DNA of 64,000 nucleotides from Alphaproteobacteria bacterium. GTDB lineage: Bacteria; Pseudomonadota; Alphaproteobacteria; Rhizobiales; JAKIUO01. This document shows positions 1-10,450 of this stretch, piece by piece. The notes beneath the pieces were generated by a model that was given only the letters and a program-made list of their open reading frames with translations, did not search any database and was not told where the DNA came from. Numbering within the stretch: position 1 is the first letter of the stretch; each line of letters starts with the position of its first letter. The stretch spans positions 114,868-178,867 of the forward strand of contig JAJRPI010000086.1 in assembly GCA_024280895.1 (NCBI GenBank), read 5' to 3'. The position numbers and the translations under genes were made by a program.

Positions 1-117
1 GGCGGCGTCTTCACCGACGAACAGATCGACGCATATATCGAACTCAAAAAGGAAGAGTGTGATCGCTACGACATGACCCCTCATCCCGTTGAATTCGACA
101 TGTATTACAGCGTCTAG
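1..117 (+). CDS. glnA: glutamine synthetase, C-terminal end (truncated by window start)
   Basis: Frame 1 reads [38 protein letters not shown], the typical GlnA C-terminus ([12 protein letters not shown]). Confidence 0.93.
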   Translation, partial: GGVFTDEQIDAYIELKKEECDRYDMTPHPVEFDMYYSV

Positions 118-143
118 ACGACAAATCGAACTTTCTTGAAAAA

Positions 144-173
144 GGGCGATACCATCTGGTATCGCCCTTTTTT
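144..173 (+). terminator. intrinsic terminator after glnA
   Basis: GGGCGATACC-atct-GGTATCGCCC followed by TTTTTT. Confidence 0.9.
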
Positions 174-260
174 GGTTTTTGGGTTCAGTGCTATATGTCA
201 ACTGGCAAAACTGTTATAGTTTTGCTTAAATATCGAAAACGCGCGCGACGGAGAACAGGA

Positions 261-1493
261 ATGAGCGACCTCCCCCCCGAAAACGAATTTGATGTAGCGA
301 TTATCGGAGCTGGTGCGACCGGCCTTGCTGCGGCTTGCGCAATGGCGATGGAAGATTTGAAAATCATCTGCTTTGACAAGATTTTTGGTTTTGATGGCGA
401 GCTTAAGGGTGATACCCGCACGATCGCCCTGCTGCAAAACTCGGTCTATCTCTTGCAGAACCTTGGCGTTTGGGACGATTGCAGGCCCTTTGCCGAGCCA
501 CTTAATATCATGAAAGTTGTGGACGATACTGGTCGTTTCCCACCAGTTCCCGATGCCTCATTTGATGCAAGTGAACTAGGCGCTGATCCTTTTGGCTACA
601 ATATTCCCAATGATCGCCTTGTATCCATATTAGCGGAGCATGCCCGCGACAATCCCAATATTACTTTATTTGAAACTGACCATGTCACGAGCATCGAGAA
701 TCTTGCGAAAATGGCCGTGGTTACGCCGTTTGAAGGAAACTCTGTCACAGCCTCTCTGGTGGTAGGTGCTGATGGTGCCAATTCACTCGCTCGCCGTGCC
801 GCCAGGATAACCACGACTGACTGGAAATATAATCAAACAGCAATGGCATGCTGGTTCAGCCACAGCCAGCCTCATAACGGTATCTCGACCGAATTTCATC
901 GAAAATCTGGTCCTTTGGTCCTTGTGCCCATGCAGGGTAACAAAAGCGGTCTTGTATGGGTGGAAACCCCAGAGGAAGCTAATCGCCTGATGGCGCTCGA
1001 CGACACCGGTTTCAAGGAGCAACTTAGCGCCGCCACACATGGCGAACTAGGTAATCTCCTTGAATTGAGCCAACGATCCGCGTTTCCATTGTCGGGTCTC
1101 GTGGCCAACAGCTTTGGCAAAGGGCGAACGGTATTGGTTGGGCATGCCGCGCATGTTTTGCCCCCCATTGGTGCGCAAGGTCTCAATCTTGGCCTGCGCG
1201 ACGCCGCCATGATCGCGGATATAGCCAGCAAGGCTCAAATGCTTAGTGCTGACCCGGGTGGGCCAGACGTCATCGCCAAATATGACGAGCTACGACGCGG
1301 CGATATCTTGAGCCGCGCTTTCACTGTTGATTTTCTCAATCGTTCCTTGATTCATGGCTGGTTCCCTCCGCTACAGGCCACCAGAGCCATTGGTGTGCAA
1401 TTGTTGAAACTCATTCCCCCGCTTCGCAAAGCTGTGATGCGCGAAGGCATCGCACCGCAAAGCCATCTCCCGCCATTGATGCAATCTCGCTAA
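261..1493 (+). CDS. FAD-dependent ubiquinone biosynthesis hydroxylase (UbiH/UbiF/VisC family)
   Basis: Rossmann FAD motif DVAIIGAGATGLAAACAMA; GD-like motif VLVGHAAHVLPPIGAQGLNLGLRD; start chosen at MSDLPPENEFD. Confidence 0.88.
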   Translation: MSDLPPENEFDVAIIGAGATGLAAACAMAMEDLKIICFDKIFGFDGELKGDTRTIALLQNSVYLLQNLGVWDDCRPFAEPLNIMKVVDDTGRFPPVPDASFDASELGADPFGYNIPNDRLVSILAEHARDNPNITLFETDHVTSIENLAKMAVVTPFEGNSVTASLVVGADGANSLARRAARITTTDWKYNQTAMACWFSHSQPHNGISTEFHRKSGPLVLVPMQGNKSGLVWVETPEEANRLMALDDTGFKEQLSAATHGELGNLLELSQRSAFPLSGLVANSFGKGRTVLVGHAAHVLPPIGAQGLNLGLRDAAMIADIASKAQMLSADPGGPDVIAKYDELRRGDILSRAFTVDFLNRSLIHGWFPPLQATRAIGVQLLKLIPPLRKAVMREGIAPQSHLPPLMQSR

Positions 1494-1589
1494 CGCCCCC
1501 CCGCTTTTGGGCAATTTGATTGACATTGGAATCCATATTGGAAATGTTGGATTTATCTATTCGCAATCCGTATATTGATCGAGGTATTA

Positions 1590-2495
1590 ATGGCCCTTCT
1601 CACCCAGTTGCGCTATGGCGCTGAATATCTTGCTTTGCGCCTTGTTATCGGCACGGTAAGACAGCTTCCTCTTGATACGGCGGTGCCTATTTCCGCTGCG
1701 ACCTGGCGCAAACTCGCTCCCAAGGGCAAGCGTCGCCATCAACGGGCCCTTGATAATCTTGCCAAAGCCTTTCCGCACAAAACCGACGAAGAGCGCGAAC
1801 TGATCGCTCTGGACGCTTGGTCAAATCTTGGTCGGGTCATGGTTGAGACCATGCAATTGGACCGTATTTTGAAACAACCCGATCGTATTGAAGTTCTCAA
1901 CGGGCAGATCCTGGAGCGGTATCGCGATAAAATGGGGCCGCTCATTTGCTGCTCGCTTCATACCGGCAATTGGGAATTGGCAACCTGGCCACTGGTGGTT
2001 GCCGATATTAAATCAGCTGCCGTTTATAGACTCGTCTCAAACCCCTATGTGGATGCCTATTTGCGCAAACAACGTGAGACGCTTTACCAGGCAGGTATGT
2101 TTTCACGCGGTGCGGGGCGTACCAATCGCATGGGAGGTCACAATACAGCACGGCAGATCGGAAGCCTCTTGCGCGCTGGCGGACGCGTTGGCATGTTGGC
2201 TGACCTTTATGATCGGCGCGGGGTCGAAGTGCCGTTTTTTGGTCATCCAGCCTCTTCTTCCAAATTTGCTGCCATGTTGGCCAGACGCCTTGGGTGCCGC
2301 ATATGGGTGGGGCGCTGCATTCGCATTGGAACGCAATCACGTTTCAAGGTTGAGATGAAAGAGCTGCAAGTGCCTTTTAGCGATGACAAAGAAGCGGATA
2401 TTCGCGCTATAACAGCAGCCATGCAGAACCAGTTCGAGGAATGGATCACCGAGATGCCCGAACAATGGATGTGGTCAAACCGCAAATGGTCTTAA
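1590..2495 (+). CDS. lipid A biosynthesis lauroyl/myristoyl acyltransferase-like (LpxL/HtrB family)
   Basis: HTGNWELA motif and overall LpxL-like sequence; SD-like GAGG upstream of ATG at 1590. Confidence 0.87.
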   Translation: MALLTQLRYGAEYLALRLVIGTVRQLPLDTAVPISAATWRKLAPKGKRRHQRALDNLAKAFPHKTDEERELIALDAWSNLGRVMVETMQLDRILKQPDRIEVLNGQILERYRDKMGPLICCSLHTGNWELATWPLVVADIKSAAVYRLVSNPYVDAYLRKQRETLYQAGMFSRGAGRTNRMGGHNTARQIGSLLRAGGRVGMLADLYDRRGVEVPFFGHPASSSKFAAMLARRLGCRIWVGRCIRIGTQSRFKVEMKELQVPFSDDKEADIRAITAAMQNQFEEWITEMPEQWMWSNRKWS

Positions 2496-2526
2496 ACCCT
2501 ATTCTCATCCCATCTACAGCATAAAA

Positions 2527-2572
2527 AAAGCCCCGAATTAACCCGTGCTAAAACGAGGTAAGTCGGAGCTTT
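2527..2572 (-). terminator. intrinsic terminator for the IalB-like gene
   Basis: AAAGCTCCGA...TCGGGGCTTT on minus strand followed by a T run. Confidence 0.65.
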
Positions 2573-2594
2573 AATCAAGTTATAGTCTTGTGAC

Positions 2595-3347
2595 CTACTT
2601 TTTCTTTTGTGCTTCTTTTCTCTTTTTCAAAGCTGCCATTTCAGCCTTTTGAAATTTCTGCACAAGCAAAATTTGCTGTTTGCGAACACCTGCAATGCGT
2701 TTTTGCCAGGTTTTGCCATCAGAAGGTTTTCCAGAAAGAGCTTTCCCCAATCCTTTTAGGGGAAAGGCCCGCGGCATCTGCTTTTTGGTGTTCATGGCGA
2801 CGACGGTGATTCTTTTACCTTTTTTCAACTCAGCCAACAGTTCTTTGGTGGCCTTGGTCTGGGCCACACAGCTTGCTTGATCGCAATAGACATAGCTGAA
2901 CTTATGAATCTTGTTTTTATCAATTTTGATAAAAACACCCATCTTGATGGCCCACCTGGCACCAATGAAACGGATCGACTTTAGAGTTTTCTTTGTTTTG
3001 GGATCCTTGAATTCGACAGGAACAAGCCAGACATGTGGAAACGTCACGATCAAAGAATCGCCAACACCATCAATCTGTTCGATAGCGATTGGAGCATAGG
3101 GCACCAGATTTTGACCGCCAAGACCATCAATACGGGTCACGCATACTTTTGGTGCTTTTTTTGTTTTTACGGAGCAAAGCTTCGTCCAGGGATTAAAAGC
3201 CTTGGCCGCTGCTTTCTTCTTTTTTGCGGCATCTTGCGCAAAGGCTGGGGCACCATATGCACTCAGCGCCAGTATTGCAGCAATCACGAAAGCGAAACCT
3301 TTGCGGCCGCACACAGATCGTTTAGTATCAGTCAGAGTCATGGTCAT
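2595..3347 (-). CDS. invasion-associated locus B (IalB) family secreted protein
   Basis: Signal peptide, NPWTKLCSVKT...VCVTRI, GARWAIKMGVFIKIDK, YVYCDQASCVAQ: IalB family pattern; Lys-rich C-terminus; SD-like AAGG before ATG 3347. Confidence 0.8.
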   Translation of the reverse strand: MTMTLTDTKRSVCGRKGFAFVIAAILALSAYGAPAFAQDAAKKKKAAAKAFNPWTKLCSVKTKKAPKVCVTRIDGLGGQNLVPYAPIAIEQIDGVGDSLIVTFPHVWLVPVEFKDPKTKKTLKSIRFIGARWAIKMGVFIKIDKNKIHKFSYVYCDQASCVAQTKATKELLAELKKGKRITVVAMNTKKQMPRAFPLKGLGKALSGKPSDGKTWQKRIAGVRKQQILLVQKFQKAEMAALKKRKEAQKKK

Positions 3348-3707
3348 TAAATTCAACCTTTCATTTCCCCCCGAAATTTTGTCGGGTTTCATTCTTTGTC
3401 TCTTGGCATTATACGAACCATCAGGTCCATTTAAACAAGCCCCTCCCCATTCAAGGTGGAACTGTTAATATATAAGTGAAGTCAGGCGCATCCAAATAAG
3501 GCGAAGACGTGGCAAAGACCCCTCATTTGGATAAGCTATCAACAAAAACTCACCGCCATAGCTATTTCGCGCACAAACCGATGCCGAAATGTTGCCAAAA
3601 GAATACTCGATAATGTCTCTTGTTGATAGCCTTTGAATCAACTGACGTGATAATCGCGATGTATGTAACCCAGTTACCATCAATTGAAAAGAAACAGACA
3701 ACGGCCT

Positions 3708-5519
3708 ATGAAACCCTTTCCGCTCCTCACTCTTATTGCCGCGTTGATATATGGGCATGCTGGCCTTTTTGCGCAAAAGGCGCTTGGCGCTCCTGCCCAC
3801 GGTATCTCCATGCACGGCACTCTAAAACATAAACCCGGCTTCAAGCATTTTGGTTTTGTAAACCCAGATGCCCCCAAGGGCGGTCAGCTGGTGTATGGTG
3901 CAATCGGCGGATTTGATAGCCTCAATCCATTTATTGTGCGCGGACGTCCGGCTCCTAACCTGCGAAATTACATATTTGAAAGCTTGATGACACGCGCTTA
4001 TGACGAGCCGTTCTCGCTATATGGACTATTGGCTAAAACCATTGAAACACCAGAAGATCGAAGCTGGGTTGCCTTCAAAATCAACGAAAACGCGCGATTT
4101 TCAGATGGCAAGCCGGTCACGGTTGACGATGTTATCCATTCTCATGCTCTGTTGAGAGACAAGGGACGGCCCAATCATCGTTTTTATTACTCCAAGGTGT
4201 CAAAGGTTGAAAAAATTGGCGACGATACTGTCAAATTTACCTTCAAGCCTGAAGGTGATCGAGAGATGCCTTTGATCATGGGGTTGATGCCCATTTTGCC
4301 AAAACACATCTATTCCGTTGAAACTTTTGAAAAAACCACACTTAAAGCCCCCACGGGCAGTGGTCCCTACCTTGTTGATAAAATTGATGCAGGCGCCAGC
4401 ATCTCCTTTAAGCGCAACCCCAACTATTGGGGGCGTGATCTTGCCGTCAACAGGGGCCGGTATAATCTCGACCATTTCACACATATTTTTTACCGCGACG
4501 CCAATGTCCTGTTTGAGGACTTTAAAAAAGGCGTGCATCATATCAGATTGGAGCGGGATCCAAATCGCTGGGCCAAGGATTATGACTTCCCTGCGATGAG
4601 AAAAGGGCTGGTCAAGCGCCAAACCATTAAGCTGGCCATACCATCTGGCATGAACGCCCTCGTGTTTAATAGCAGACGTTCTGTTTTTGCTGATAGAAAT
4701 GTCCGCAAAGCTCTGACACTAATATTTGATTTCGAATGGATCAATCGCAATCTTTATCATAATTTATATACCAGAACCCGCAGCTTCTTTGATCGTTCAG
4801 AACTGTCGAGCGGAGGAAAACCTGTCGATGAGTATGAAAAATCACTATTGGCAAAATACCCTGATGCCGTCACGAAAGAAATTCGAGAACATGGCTATCA
4901 GCCCCCTGTTAGCGACGGTTCCGGCAGAAATCGCAACGCCAGGCGCAAAGCCCTTCGGCTACTGATCAAAGCTGGCTATATTCTCAAAGGCGCGGTGCTC
5001 GTCAACAAGAAAACCGGCAAGCCATTCACCTTTGAAATTTTAACGGCCAGACAAGATCAGGTACGCCTGCTACTCAATTACGTCTCGGCCTTGAAACTCA
5101 TCGGGATCAAGGCGGAGGTGCGCGTTGTTGATAGCGCACAATTCCAACAGCGTAAAAATACATTTGATTTCGACATGACGGACAATGAATGGCGGGCCTC
5201 CTTGTCGCCGGGCAATGAGCAATCCTTTCGCTGGAGCGCAAAGGCGGCTGATAGCGAAGGAAGCTATAATTTTGCCGGCGTTAAAAACCCAGCGGCCGAT
5301 GCGATGATCGAGGCCATGCTCAAGGCAAAATCACGCAAGCATTTTGTTTCCAGTGTTCGTGCACTTGATCGTGTCCTGCTGTCAGGCAATTATGTCATTC
5401 CGCTTTATCATACACCGGGGCAATGGCTGGCGATCTGGTCGCATTTAAAGCATCCCTCAAATACCTCCCTTTACGGATTGCGCCTTGACACTATCTGGCA
5501 ACAACCTGATACCAAATAG
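3708..5519 (+). CDS. ABC transporter substrate-binding protein, family 5 (YejA-like peptide/microcin C type)
   Basis: Signal peptide; HGISMHGTLKHKPGFKHFGFVNPDAPKGGQLVYGAIGGFDSLNPFIVRG characteristic of YejA-like SBPs. Confidence 0.88.
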   Translation: MKPFPLLTLIAALIYGHAGLFAQKALGAPAHGISMHGTLKHKPGFKHFGFVNPDAPKGGQLVYGAIGGFDSLNPFIVRGRPAPNLRNYIFESLMTRAYDEPFSLYGLLAKTIETPEDRSWVAFKINENARFSDGKPVTVDDVIHSHALLRDKGRPNHRFYYSKVSKVEKIGDDTVKFTFKPEGDREMPLIMGLMPILPKHIYSVETFEKTTLKAPTGSGPYLVDKIDAGASISFKRNPNYWGRDLAVNRGRYNLDHFTHIFYRDANVLFEDFKKGVHHIRLERDPNRWAKDYDFPAMRKGLVKRQTIKLAIPSGMNALVFNSRRSVFADRNVRKALTLIFDFEWINRNLYHNLYTRTRSFFDRSELSSGGKPVDEYEKSLLAKYPDAVTKEIREHGYQPPVSDGSGRNRNARRKALRLLIKAGYILKGAVLVNKKTGKPFTFEILTARQDQVRLLLNYVSALKLIGIKAEVRVVDSAQFQQRKNTFDFDMTDNEWRASLSPGNEQSFRWSAKAADSEGSYNFAGVKNPAADAMIEAMLKAKSRKHFVSSVRALDRVLLSGNYVIPLYHTPGQWLAIWSHLKHPSNTSLYGLRLDTIWQQPDTK

Positions 5520-5562
5520 ACAAGATATTTTGGCGATTCGCTTTTGGGTGGCATAGCGGTAG

Positions 5563-6900
5563 ATGAGCAATACAAAACTTGGATCCAGTTTGGGCGATAG
5601 CCCCTCAAACCGTCCTGACACACTGGAGCGGTTGCTGACGCATTTTGCGGTGGTCTCTGGTGACAAAATGGCTTTGATCGATCCCTCAAATCGCAACAGA
5701 CTTGAAGGTCGCTCTGACAATCTACCCTTGCGCGCCTATTCCTTCAAAGCTCTTGAAGCGGCCGTTAACAGGCTGGCAACAAGACTTAGCGCTCTTGGAT
5801 TATCGCGCGGCGATTACGTGGCATTGCAAATGCCGAACTTTTCCGAAACGCCTATCCTGGTGCTGGCCTTGATGCGAGCGGGGTTGGTTCCCTGCTTGAT
5901 ACCCTTGTCATGGTCGAACGAAGAGATAACCCATTCTTTCCAACGTCTCAAACCCAAGGCACTAATCAGTTGCGGGCAGCTCAATGAAATCAATTATTCG
6001 GAAAATATGCGCGAATTGGCTTTTGCTCATATGCACGTGCGGTTCGTCATGGGGGTGGGCTACGACATCGCGGAAGGTGTCAGTGATATCACGCCGCTAT
6101 TTGACCCAGACGAGGGATTGGAAAATGCCCCCTTCGTCGCGCCCCCGTTTGATAGCGCCTTGAGCGATCTTGGCCTTGTCACTTATATTGACCCCATAAC
6201 GCCTGTTCCGCACGATAGTGGGCAAATTCTGTCGAGCGGTTTATTGCACGTTCTGGAGCTGCAACTCTCGGCGAGCGATCATATTTTGAGCGCCTATCCG
6301 CTATCATCTGTTCCAGGACTAGCCGCACATTTTTATCCCTGGCTCATGTCCGGCAGCTGCATGACCCTGCATCAACCCTTTGATTTCAGCGTCCTGCAAG
6401 AACAGATGCGCGCCAAAAGCTTCAGTTATTTTGCAGCTCCCGAACAGGTCATTGATTATTTGCTGCGCAACGATCTTCCCGTGCCCCAAAAACTCGCGAT
6501 TGTACGGCGAGACAGCCATCTGCCCACTTGTGATCTCGACGTTCTGCCGTCACTTGACCTGTATGACTTGTGGAATCTGGGGGGGCTTGGTTCTGTGCCG
6601 GTTAGATATCAAAATGATGAACCCACGGGTCTGTTTGCAGATGGCCGCATCTGCCTGGCGTCCGATACGCATCAGCAACTTTGTTTAGCCGGGGCAGAAA
6701 TCATCAATGATCGCCTGCACGTCAAAGGGCGCATATTTCCAGACCCTTCGTCGTTAAAAACGTCGATGGAATGGATTTCTCTTAAAAAACGCATCAATGA
6801 TGGCTGGCTCGATACAGGGCTGTCAGCATTTGCGGGGCCAAACAACTGCGTTTTGCTCGGCGGGGAAACCCTCGAAGAATTGCAAAAGGTTGCATCTTGA
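5563..6900 (+). CDS. AMP-binding (acyl-CoA synthetase superfamily) protein, apparently degenerate/non-canonical
   Basis: N-terminal YSFKALEAAVNRLATRLSALGLSRGDYVALQMPNFSETPILVLALMRAGLVPCLIPLSWSNEEI resembles the AMP-binding N-terminus; canonical TSG(T/S)TGxPK P-loop not present. Confidence 0.65.
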   Translation: MSNTKLGSSLGDSPSNRPDTLERLLTHFAVVSGDKMALIDPSNRNRLEGRSDNLPLRAYSFKALEAAVNRLATRLSALGLSRGDYVALQMPNFSETPILVLALMRAGLVPCLIPLSWSNEEITHSFQRLKPKALISCGQLNEINYSENMRELAFAHMHVRFVMGVGYDIAEGVSDITPLFDPDEGLENAPFVAPPFDSALSDLGLVTYIDPITPVPHDSGQILSSGLLHVLELQLSASDHILSAYPLSSVPGLAAHFYPWLMSGSCMTLHQPFDFSVLQEQMRAKSFSYFAAPEQVIDYLLRNDLPVPQKLAIVRRDSHLPTCDLDVLPSLDLYDLWNLGGLGSVPVRYQNDEPTGLFADGRICLASDTHQQLCLAGAEIINDRLHVKGRIFPDPSSLKTSMEWISLKKRINDGWLDTGLSAFAGPNNCVLLGGETLEELQKVAS

Positions 6901-6907
6901 GAACTCA

Positions 6908-9900
6908 CTATGCTGGAGCATTTGCCTTTTGTGCGATCTCGGCCAACTCGCGAACCAGACGTGCCGCCCCCTTGAGACGTTTCTCATCATTTTCCCAATC
7001 GGCCTTGTAGATCATTTTTTGATCTGGCTGAATTTTTACCACCGATGGTTTTTGGCGCATAAAGTCTAAAATGCCGTCGGGATTTGGTGGCGCATCCTTG
7101 TGAAAAGCAACCACCGCCCCTCTTGGTCCCGCATTGACAGATGCAACGCCTGCGACGCGGCAAGATACCTTGATCTTGACGATCTCCAGCAAATGTTCAA
7201 CTTCGCTCGGCAAAGAACCAAAGCGATCCGACAATTCGGCTGCAAAGCTGTCAACTTCGGTGGCATCGCCCAGTGTTGAAAGGCGCCGATAAAGTCCCAT
7301 GCGGACCTGCAAGTCAGAAACATATGTTTCGGGGATCAGCACAGAGGTGCCTATGGAGATTTGCGGTGACCACTGCTCTTCAAGCTCGTCTCCTCCCCCG
7401 CCACGCAACATGGCAACCGCTTCCTCGAGCATCGATTGATAGAGCGCAAACCCGACTTCCTTGATATGACCAGACTGTTCTTCGCCCAGCAGATTACCAG
7501 CCCCTCTGATGTCCAGATCATGGCTGGCCAAGGCAAAGCCTGCGCCCAGCGTATCAAGGGACTGCAGCACCTTCAGGCGCTTTTGTGCGCTATCTGTCAG
7601 TTTCTTGCCTGGTTCCGTTGTGAAGTAGGCATAAGCTCTGGTCTTAGAGCGACCTACCCGTCCGCGCAGTTGATAGAGTTGCGCCAATCCGAACTGATCA
7701 GCACGATGGATGATAAGTGTATTGGCGGTTGGTACATCCAGACCGGATTCGACAATCGTCGTTGACAGTAATACATCATATTGCCGGTCATAGAACGCCG
7801 TCATGATGTCTTCAAGTCGCCCCGGCGCCATTTGCCCATGCGCAATCGCGACCTTTAACTCAGGCACTTGCTCATGCAAAAATTCTTCGATATCGGAAAG
7901 GTCTTTGATGCGGGGCACGACATAAAAACACTGGCCACCACGAAAGCGCTCGCGCAGCAATGCTTCACGCAAGATCATCGCGTCAAACGGCGTTACAAAG
8001 CTACGCACTGCCATCCGGTCAACGGGCGGTGTGGTGATCAAGGACAAGCCGCGCACCCCGGACAAGGACATTTGCAAGGTACGCGGGATAGGCGTCGCGG
8101 TCAGCGTCAAGACATGCACGTCCTGACGCATATTCTTGATACGCTCTTTATGCTGAACACCAAAATGTTGTTCTTCATCAATGATCAACAGGCCCAGATT
8201 AGCGATTTTCAGGCTTTTTGACAGCAAGGCATGAGTGCCAATGACAATATCAACAGTGCCTTTGGCAAGGCCGTCCTTGACGAGTTTGAGTTCCTTCGAT
8301 CCAACAAGACGCGAGGCCTGTTCGACCCGGATCGGATAACCTTCAAATCGTTCTTTAAAAGTCTTGAAATGCTGGCGTGCCAACAAGGTCGTTGGTACCA
8401 CAAGCGCCACTTGATGACCATTCATGGCGGCAACAAAGGCGGCTCGCAGGGCAACTTCGGTTTTTCCAAAACCCACATCACCACACACAAGCCGATCCAT
8501 GGGGCGACCTTTTTCGAGATCCTCAAAAACCTGATTGATACTTTCTTGCTGATCCTCTGTTGGTTCGAACTTGAAACGTGCCGTAAACTCTTCATATTCA
8601 CTTAGCGGAACGCTCATGACGGGCGCTGTCTTCAATTCGCGCTGTGCAGCAAGTTTGATGAGTTTTTCTGCAATGTCCTTGATGCGCTGTTTGAGTTTTG
8701 CCTTGCGGGCCTGCCACGCAGCACCACCAAGTCTGTCGAGCACAACGCTCTCATGACCGCCATAACGGCTTAACAGTTCAATATTCTCCACAGGCAGATA
8801 AAGCCGGTCACCCCCATGATAATGCAATTCCATGCAGTCATGAGGGGCGCCATCTGCATCTATGGTGCGAAGCCCCTGAAAACGGCCAATACCGTGGTCA
8901 GCATGTACAACGGCGTCACCTAGCGAGATATCATTGACACCGGTGAGGACATCGGCGGCCTTGGAGCGGCTTTTTACTTTGCGGATCAAGCGATCACCGA
9001 GAATATCCTGCTCAGCAATAATGACAAAATCCGGTGTTGAGAAACCTTGCTCCAGACCAAGCACCGCAAAGCCTGTCACCCCGACGCCCATATTGCGGGC
9101 CTCATCCCAGCTTTTGACCATTTGGGTCCGCGTCAAACCATGATTGGTCAACAGGTGGTTTAAGCGCTCTCGTGCGCCCCCACTCCAGCTGGCAATAACG
9201 ACCTTTTTCTTTGCTTTGTGCAGCGCCTTGATATGAACGACGACGCTTTCATAAATATTGACGCCTTCGCTGGCGCGTTCGGCGGCAAAACTGCGCCCTT
9301 GCTTGCCTTGTAAGGAGACAACAGGTACGCCCTCGCCACCAGTTGGTAATTCGAATGGTGTTAAAAGACGGGCGCCATGAGCGGCGATCTTGTCTTCCCA
9401 TTCGTCCTTACGCAAATAGAGCTGATCGGGCGGCAATGGCTTGTAGGGTGCCCCACCAAAAGTTTTTTGTTCAAGGGAATGAAGCCGACTATCATAATGA
9501 TCTTCAATCTGATCGAGACGGTTGGTCCGCGCTTCTTCAAACAGATGGTCAAAGCTCAGCTGCGCATCTGGCAGATAGTCAAATACCGTTTCCAGAGCGT
9601 CTTCATGGAACAAAGGCAGCCAGTGCTCCATGCCCTCAAACCGCACCCCATTGCTGATCGCTTCATAGAGAGGGTCGGAACTTGTGACGGCTCCAAACAG
9701 TGCCGTGTAACGCTGCCGGAAACTAGAGCGCGCTTCGTCGCCAAAGGCGCACTCATTGACGGGCATCAATAATAGTTTGGAAAGCTGATCACCAGAGCGC
9801 TGCGTTTCCGTTTCAAAGCTGCGTATGGTCTCGAGATCATCGCCAAAATAATCGAGCCGTACGGGTTTGGAGCGCCCCGGTGGGAACAGATCAATAATAT

Positions 9901-10450
9901 CACCGCGCATCGCATAGTCGCCGGGGTCCATCACCGTCCCGACCCTCAAATACCCACTTTTTTCCAGGTGCGCGGCAATCTTGTTCATCGGGATGACCCG
10001 CCCCGGTATCAATTTGAGGATGGAGGAGCGAATAAAGTTTTTCGAGGGGATCTTTTGTTGGGCCCCATTCATGGTAGTCAGGACAACAACCGGCGCTTTC
10101 CACTTGGGAACGGCGATCATCCGCGCCAACGCCATGATACGCCGTCCGGCAATCTCGGTGTTGGGGGACACTCGGTCATAAGGGACGCAATCCCAAGCGG
10201 GCAAAATAACGCGTTTCACATCAGGCGCAAAGAAACGCAAGCTGGCCGCAAGCGCTTCAAGACGCTTATCATCTCTTGCCATATGCAAAACAGGCTGCGC
10301 GAGACCATTGCCTTGCGCAAAACGGGTTCTGGCAACATCACCAAGCAGTAAGGCATCAAGCCCCTCAGTAACGCCAGATACCAGCAAGCGAGGGGCACTC
10401 GATGCCACAAGTTCCAGTTTTTGTTGATACTCACCCACGCCGTGTTCCAT
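6908..10450 (-). CDS. mfd: transcription-repair coupling factor Mfd
   Basis: 1180 aa; CarD-like domain (LGDAVVHADHGIGRFQGL), [49 protein letters not shown]-terminal domain. Confidence 0.98.
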   Translation of the reverse strand: MEHGVGEYQQKLELVASSAPRLLVSGVTEGLDALLLGDVARTRFAQGNGLAQPVLHMARDDKRLEALAASLRFFAPDVKRVILPAWDCVPYDRVSPNTEIAGRRIMALARMIAVPKWKAPVVVLTTMNGAQQKIPSKNFIRSSILKLIPGRVIPMNKIAAHLEKSGYLRVGTVMDPGDYAMRGDIIDLFPPGRSKPVRLDYFGDDLETIRSFETETQRSGDQLSKLLLMPVNECAFGDEARSSFRQRYTALFGAVTSSDPLYEAISNGVRFEGMEHWLPLFHEDALETVFDYLPDAQLSFDHLFEEARTNRLDQIEDHYDSRLHSLEQKTFGGAPYKPLPPDQLYLRKDEWEDKIAAHGARLLTPFELPTGGEGVPVVSLQGKQGRSFAAERASEGVNIYESVVVHIKALHKAKKKVVIASWSGGARERLNHLLTNHGLTRTQMVKSWDEARNMGVGVTGFAVLGLEQGFSTPDFVIIAEQDILGDRLIRKVKSRSKAADVLTGVNDISLGDAVVHADHGIGRFQGLRTIDADGAPHDCMELHYHGGDRLYLPVENIELLSRYGGHESVVLDRLGGAAWQARKAKLKQRIKDIAEKLIKLAAQRELKTAPVMSVPLSEYEEFTARFKFEPTEDQQESINQVFEDLEKGRPMDRLVCGDVGFGKTEVALRAAFVAAMNGHQVALVVPTTLLARQHFKTFKERFEGYPIRVEQASRLVGSKELKLVKDGLAKGTVDIVIGTHALLSKSLKIANLGLLIIDEEQHFGVQHKERIKNMRQDVHVLTLTATPIPRTLQMSLSGVRGLSLITTPPVDRMAVRSFVTPFDAMILREALLRERFRGGQCFYVVPRIKDLSDIEEFLHEQVPELKVAIAHGQMAPGRLEDIMTAFYDRQYDVLLSTTIVESGLDVPTANTLIIHRADQFGLAQLYQLRGRVGRSKTRAYAYFTTEPGKKLTDSAQKRLKVLQSLDTLGAGFALASHDLDIRGAGNLLGEEQSGHIKEVGFALYQSMLEEAVAMLRGGGGDELEEQWSPQISIGTSVLIPETYVSDLQVRMGLYRRLSTLGDATEVDSFAAELSDRFGSLPSEVEHLLEIVKIKVSCRVAGVASVNAGPRGAVVAFHKDAPPNPDGILDFMRQKPSVVKIQPDQKMIYKADWENDEKRLKGAARLVRELAEIAQKANAPA

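Noticed and set aside
2595-3347. Virulence locus based on IalB homology
   Set aside because: IalB-family proteins are widespread in non-pathogenic alphaproteobacteria; no other virulence genes adjacent
5563-6900. Frameshifted AMP ligase pseudogene
   Set aside because: The ORF is continuous, and the 7-bp gap to mfd leaves no room for a missing C-terminal domain; better read as a diverged intact gene
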